64,000 nt of DNA. Source: Mesodorylaimus sp. YZB2_4. Taxonomy: Eukaryota > Nematoda > Enoplea > Dorylaimida > Dorylaimidae. The notes under the pieces are model-generated. The model worked only from the letters and a program-made list of their open reading frames with translations. It had not been told where the DNA came from and ran no database searches. This document shows positions 59,425 through 64,000 of the stretch, piece after piece; positions within the stretch are counted from its first letter, which is position 1, and each line of letters starts with the position of its first letter. The DNA lies in assembly GCA_030248295.1 (NCBI GenBank), contig JASANH010001446.1, forward strand, positions 62,001-126,000, in the 5' to 3' direction. Made by a program: the position numbers and the translations under genes.

Positions 59425-60369
59425 TTCTCCGACTTGCCAGGACTGCGCCTTGCTCATACGCGTCCAGCAGCAACAGGCTATGGCCACTTGTAATCACCGT
59501 TCTACCTTTCCGACTCATTTCCTGCCTACGAGTATTTTTCTCCAAGCAACCCTCCGAGGCACGATAGCATCGTCGACGCTATGGAAATTACCAGAGAATG
59601 GACGATAGGACGTGGGAAGTAATAGATTATTCATTATTTGTGTAATCTCCTTGATGCCTTTCACTGATCAACGTGTACGTTTTGGAAAAGTGCACTATTT
59701 ATAAAAGTTGCAGGAAAACAAATAGAAAAGGCTAATGCATGGCCGCCATGCACAAAGTGATTAGAATGAATCCTACTCTATGAAATCACAGAGAGCAAAC
59801 CCATACGTCATTCGGGAAATTTGAGCTCACAATTTGTAGGCGTCAGGAAGAAAGGCCTAAAACCCAAATGACGATGAACCTGTCTGATCGTGCCCACACA
59901 TTGCTCATCGCCAGGGGGTGCTTTGCTTTGTCAGGATAGTCTCCGCTAAAAGTAGTGCATAAAAAGTGCTTCATCGACGTAATAAGCCCTTTCAGTCGGA
60001 TCAATTTTGGTGCTGATTTTGCTGTGCGTCTGTGCGCGCGTTCGAAGTAATTGAACATCAACAAGGTAGGGTACTTAGCCACATTCATAAATTGAGCACA
60101 CCAGTCATGCTTGATTTAGCAGTCTCGAAATACTTATAGTGTGCGCAAAACTTTCAGTGTGCGTCGATAAGACATGCTGAGATCCGTTCGCCTGCACAAC
60201 ACAGAAGAGAATCAGGCTTGATGTAAACCTAACCTTTGCATGAATAATAGCCATGATGATGGGTCCTTTCATTCTTACAAAAACCAGTTGAGTCCATAGT
60301 ACATTCCCATTGCTAAGGGACACGTCAGCCCGTGACTAACAGACTATTTGGCACGGCTGCCTTTGGCAT
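59425..60369. other. Head-to-head spacer, no gene assigned
   Basis: Lies between the divergent secreted-protein gene (-) and the lipase (+). Two minus-strand open frames (59843-60088 and 60105-60323) are seen; neither shows a known domain. One has possible splice sites (donor at about 60236, acceptor at about 60191), but coding status is unclear. Confidence 0.4.
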
Positions 60370-62834
60370 ATGACAATTAGCATCAGCTGTTTCGTCTACC
60401 TTTGCTTTGGCTTTCTAAGCTTGAATGCCAGTGCTTGGTCGAGTAACAGTTGCGAAGAACAGTCGACTGACGCCTTCGGCGCTACCAAAGCAGGTCGATT
60501 CGGTTCATCTCAGTACAGAAGAGTAACTTTGAAAGGTCGCTTGGCCTCGTCAAGACTTGCTAATATATTTTCATACTGCACTTTCCTGAAATGCTGTCAT
60601 TAAGTATTCTCAGCTGGTTCACTATTTATGCAGCATCAGCAGCGCTAATTTGGGCTCGATTACCAGAGGAGACCATGAAGGCGGTAAGGACTGCAGAGCA
60701 CAGAAGATGGATTTTGTTTGGCACTTACAAGATTACGATTCAGTACAATGGACTTTGACCAGGGTCCTAAGAAAAGTCAAAGTCTTGCTTACAAGCAGAT
60801 TCGGCCCAGTTTATGTAAACTGTGTATGGAGACCAGAAGCTGTGCTGCACTTACCAAAAAGGCAACAAGAATCTGTTAACACACCTGAATCACATAGTAC
60901 GACCCTGATTCTTTGAGCGAGATCCCCTGTACTCTCAGTCGGGCGAAACTCGATTCCATCTACATGTCCTAACACTGCTTTGGCTGATTGTAACCCTCCG
61001 TGCCACTAATCCTAGACTGGACTTCTTATCAGGATGAACTTATTCGCTATCAAGGATATCCAGTCGAATTGCACCAAGTTTACACTGCAGATGGATATAT
61101 CTTGACCATGCAAAGAATCCCTCACGGAAGGAACCAAAGCTCATCGGCGATGGGAAAACATCCCGTGCTGCTGCAACACGGTTTGGCCGCCTCAGCTACA
61201 AACTGGATTACAAACCTTCCAGATCGAAGTTTGGGTAAGGATCATTACAAAAGTGCACGACGTATAAGGGGTATACATTCGCTGGGAGGCACTGGGGAGG
61301 CACCAGAGGGTCCACCATCCCAAGCCTCTATGTACTGTGGTGTAATACGAGAGTGAAGTCAGAACCACCGTTCTATGAGTGCTCTTTAATCTCAACACAA
61401 ACACATGAAGAGTGAAGGCATAAAGGAAAAGAATGTAGCCAGAGAAAGGGCTAAGGCCAAATTGCTTGGGTTAAAGCGAGCGAGCAAGAGGAGAATGCAA
61501 AATGTTCGTTTCCAGAGAAAAAGTATGAGATGGTATCAGAAAATCGCTACAGTACGCGACATCTGAAATACCATCCGACCTCTGCCACCATGATATAACT
61601 GCGCAGTCCGTGTCGTCAGAGGTACAGACCCACTATGTTCTGTCACCTCAGCTGTTCTTCGTTTAAGCGTACATCCTTGCGGATAATGGTTACGACGTAT
61701 GGCTGGGCAATGTAAGAGGAAACACTTACTCAAAGAAACACCTGACCTTGAAGGCGACTGACCGGAAGTTCTGGGACTTCAGGTAGGATTTTGGCAATGC
61801 AAAGGCAAAAACTAAGCTAAAATCTTTTTATTAATTAAGCTGGCAAGAAATGGCCGATTATGACCTGCCTGCCATGATCAAATACATCCTGACCAATACA
61901 ACCTCTAAGCAGCTGTCCTACGTTGGCCATTCCCAAGGCACTTTGATTGCATTTGCAAAATTTTCAAGCGACTTTGCACTTGCACAGAAAGTAAATAGCG
62001 TCCTGATCACGACCTTTACTTTTGACTTGCTGAGTTATCTGCTCAGGTCAAGACATTCTTTGCGCTGGCGCCAATTTCCACAGTTGGTGACATAACAAGT
62101 CCGCTAAGATTGCTCGCTCCGTTCAGCAGCACTATAAGAGTAAGTGCCAAGTAAGCCGTGCCTTGATACATCGACCTATTTTCATTGTTAGACTGCCCTA
62201 AGCATATTCGGAGACTACTCTCTGGGCGAAGTGTCTTGGTTGACCAAGTACATTAAGCCAGCTTGCGACCAACCATACGGGATCATGCTGTGTGAAAATT
62301 TACTCTTCTACCTGGTCGGTCCAGAGAGCAAGACCAATTTGAATCAGGTAGGTCCTGATTCTATTCACCACCTCGGGAACTGTGCAGGGTCCGCTTTCAG
62401 ACAAGAATCCCGGTCTATATGGCTCATAATCCGGACGATACGTCGATGAAGAACCTGGTTCATTTCGCTCAGATGGTCCGCAGCAAGAAAATGCGCCATT
62501 ACGATTATGGGTTCTTTGGGAACTTAAAACGATATGGACAGGTAGTGTCTTTCTAATGCCTCTCTGCCATGTTCTTGGTAGGGCATACTTTCAGTTTTCA
62601 CCGCCGGAATACGATTTGACGGGTATGAGTGTTTCCACGGTGGCCTTTTGGAGTCCTCAAGATGCGTTGGCCGACGTAAATGACGTGGCTGGTCTGATTC
62701 CAAAGCTGCAAAAGATCCTCGTCTACAAGGTGAATGGGTTCAGTCACATTGACTTTCTGTGGGCTGAACAAGCAGCCAAGAAGGTTTATTCGAAAATTTT
62801 GGATGAGTTAAAGGCCTCTAGATCTTGCATGTGA
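60370..62834 (+). CDS. Acid lipase (gastric/lysosomal lipase family)
   Basis: Alpha/beta-hydrolase of the AB-hydrolase-associated lipase family; hydrolyses triacylglycerols or cholesteryl esters, secreted or lysosomal. Exons: 60370-60535, 61016-61234, 61668-61782, 61840-61990, 62047-62139, 62192-62347, 62401-62541, 62595-62834. They total 1281 nt, 426 residues. Exon 1 encodes a signal peptide ([20 protein letters not shown]); its joint to exon 2 is phase-correct and family-like ([20 protein letters not shown]), but the donor (gtcgct) is weak, so this exon is the least certain. Motifs: [16 protein letters not shown] (oxyanion region), [13 protein letters not shown], the nucleophile Ser198 in GHSQG, an aspartate in SPQDALAD and a histidine in FSHIDF. 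All three catalytic residues are present. Confidence 0.9.
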
Positions 62835-63199
62835 ACCTATGAGAGGGAGGTCAACGGTCGAGTAAAATCAAGAGCTGACTTATGTAATGGCCATTGAAAG
62901 GTGCTGCACTCACGTCCTGGCCATTCTGGATGTACTGTATTTACTCTCTGCGTAGTTCCTTGTTTTTATGCACTGTTCACTTAAAGTCTTGCGTCTGAAC
63001 TTGCATACTGTATTCAATAGACTACGCTGCTGTTGTTACTGCTGACCGCAAACCACCACAACCAGACTAATCCCAGTATCGCATTCATTTGCGTTCGTCC
63101 AGTCACCAAGTCACCCGCAAAATAAGCGAAGAAACATAAAGGGTATACTTGAATAAGCTAAGCAGCTACAAATATGTCATACGTTCATGATCACATCAT
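62835..63199. other. Spacer between convergent genes
   Basis: 3'-to-3' gap between the lipase (+) and the ZP-domain gene (-). No canonical AATAAA and no repeats were recognised. Confidence 0.5.
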
Positions 63200-64000
63200 T
63201 CACAGCTTAGCACTAATCGAATTGTGCAGCTTTAGAAAGCGTCGAACGTAGCAGAAGAAGGCGCCGGATGCAGTTATAAGCACCAATAACAATACGGCGA
63301 TCAAACCAGCGATGAATGCTGTGGTCTGAATGCACACTTCTCCAACACCGTGGTCCGACACGATATGATAGCGACCACGCAAGGCCGACCGATCAGTTTC
63401 GTAGTAATCATGAGAACGATCAGCTGAAACGGATAGGTATAAGAGAGGACCTCAGCCGGACACAAAAGTTGGCGTACCCAATTGGGCGAACTGCAAATTG
63501 TTGGCATCGTCGTCTAGATCGAGCACAGTGATCATCCCCGGCGCTACATCCATGTCAGCCATGCCATCGTCGTGATGATGGCTGTTATTGCGGTGATTCA
63601 TGGACTTGAATAGGGACGAACGTTTGACTCGGGCAGCCCTGGTTCTGTTGCAGAGAGGTGGCTAAAATCAATTGGGTCACGTAAATTTTAACTGGGGCTC
63701 GATAATGAGTAGTCGGTTGACATCCGTTTCCGGATGACCATGTAATGTTCATGGTGTCACTAGGGTTCCGTGATTGGCTCAAGGACTGAACTCGACCAGC
63801 AAGGACACCGTGTACATACCGTAACGTGTAAACAGGCTCCGTCGTTCTTCATGCAGAGGGAAATGGAGCACTGAAAGTAGATGGTTGTTTTGTCGGCGAA
63901 TTTGAAGACGGGGGCTTCGACGAAGGCCTCGTTCGCCTCTGGCTTATACTGCAAATCGGTCAATATGACGGGATCAACAGCGCAACTAAAATGCGAGTCA
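63200..64000 (-). CDS. ZP-domain, cuticlin-like membrane protein (3' part)
   Basis: Extracellular matrix/cuticle protein with a zona pellucida polymerisation domain; the 5' part lies beyond the window edge. Exons on the minus strand: (64000)-63820, 63661-63478, 63423-63200, phases consistent. Exon 1 has the ZP-C signature FKFADKTTIYFQCSISLC plus a further cysteine. Exon 2 continues PPLC and then a furin-type cleavage site ARVKR, as usual at the end of ZP domains. An H/D-rich linker (NSHHHDDG) follows. Exon 3 has a membrane segment (AFIAGLIAVLLLVLITASGA) and a short basic cytoplasmic tail ending ISAKL. Cuticlin-type ZP proteins of this design are typical of ecdysozoan cuticles, but ZP proteins exist in all animals. 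Confidence 0.88.

Overview
This is a stretch of a eukaryotic nuclear genome. Genes are split by short GT-AG introns (about 45-500 bp, a few of 1.5-2.6 kb), lie on both strands and have no operon structure. An intact ionotropic receptor Ir25a, an octopamine/tyramine-type amine receptor cluster and a cuticlin-like ZP protein point to a protostome invertebrate, probably an ecdysozoan. I cannot name the species; a tardigrade or similar small-genome ecdysozoan is a guess. By eye the GC content is in the mid-40s percent.

Layout. 0.3-1 kb: partial CAP/SCP secreted protein (-). 3.2-4.2 kb: divergent Rab/Ras-like GTPase (+). 4.5-8.8 kb: Ir25a, a 16-exon model closing to 949 residues (-). 8.8-15.3 kb: no recognisable gene. 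15.4-26.4 kb: three intronless, tandem, same-strand amine GPCRs. 26.9-30.4 kb: mitochondrial glutaryl-CoA dehydrogenase (-), with a long intron full of repeats. 31.0-41.2 kb: ninein-family centrosomal protein, 13 exons, about 1453 residues (-). 43.6-47.4 kb: SUMO E2 Ubc9 (+), with a 2.6 kb intron holding two hAT-like elements. 47.9-48.3 kb: orphan two-TM ORF. 48.4-48.8 kb: tRNA-like repeats. 49.6-50.6 kb: ATP synthase subunit e (+). 51-53 kb: SINE and tRNA-like remnants. 53.3-54.7 kb: dimeric dihydrodiol dehydrogenase (-). 55.4-55.9 kb: disrupted astacin pseudogene (+). 57.0-58.5 kb: SMYD3-like MYND/SET protein (+). 59.0-59.4 kb: small secreted protein (-). 60.4-62.8 kb: acid lipase (+). 63.2-64 kb: 3' end of a ZP/cuticlin-like membrane protein (-), running off the window.

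Most exon models were built by hand from splice sites, reading phase and family similarity. Those for Ir25a, glutaryl-CoA dehydrogenase, ninein, Ubc9, ATP synthase e, dihydrodiol dehydrogenase, SMYD and lipase close to a whole number of codons. The genes look like unrelated neighbours. The coherent units are the amine receptor cluster and a set of young repeats: a hAT-type MITE family with 8-bp target duplications and a tRNA-derived SINE family. No CRISPR array, rRNA or bacterial-type element was seen.
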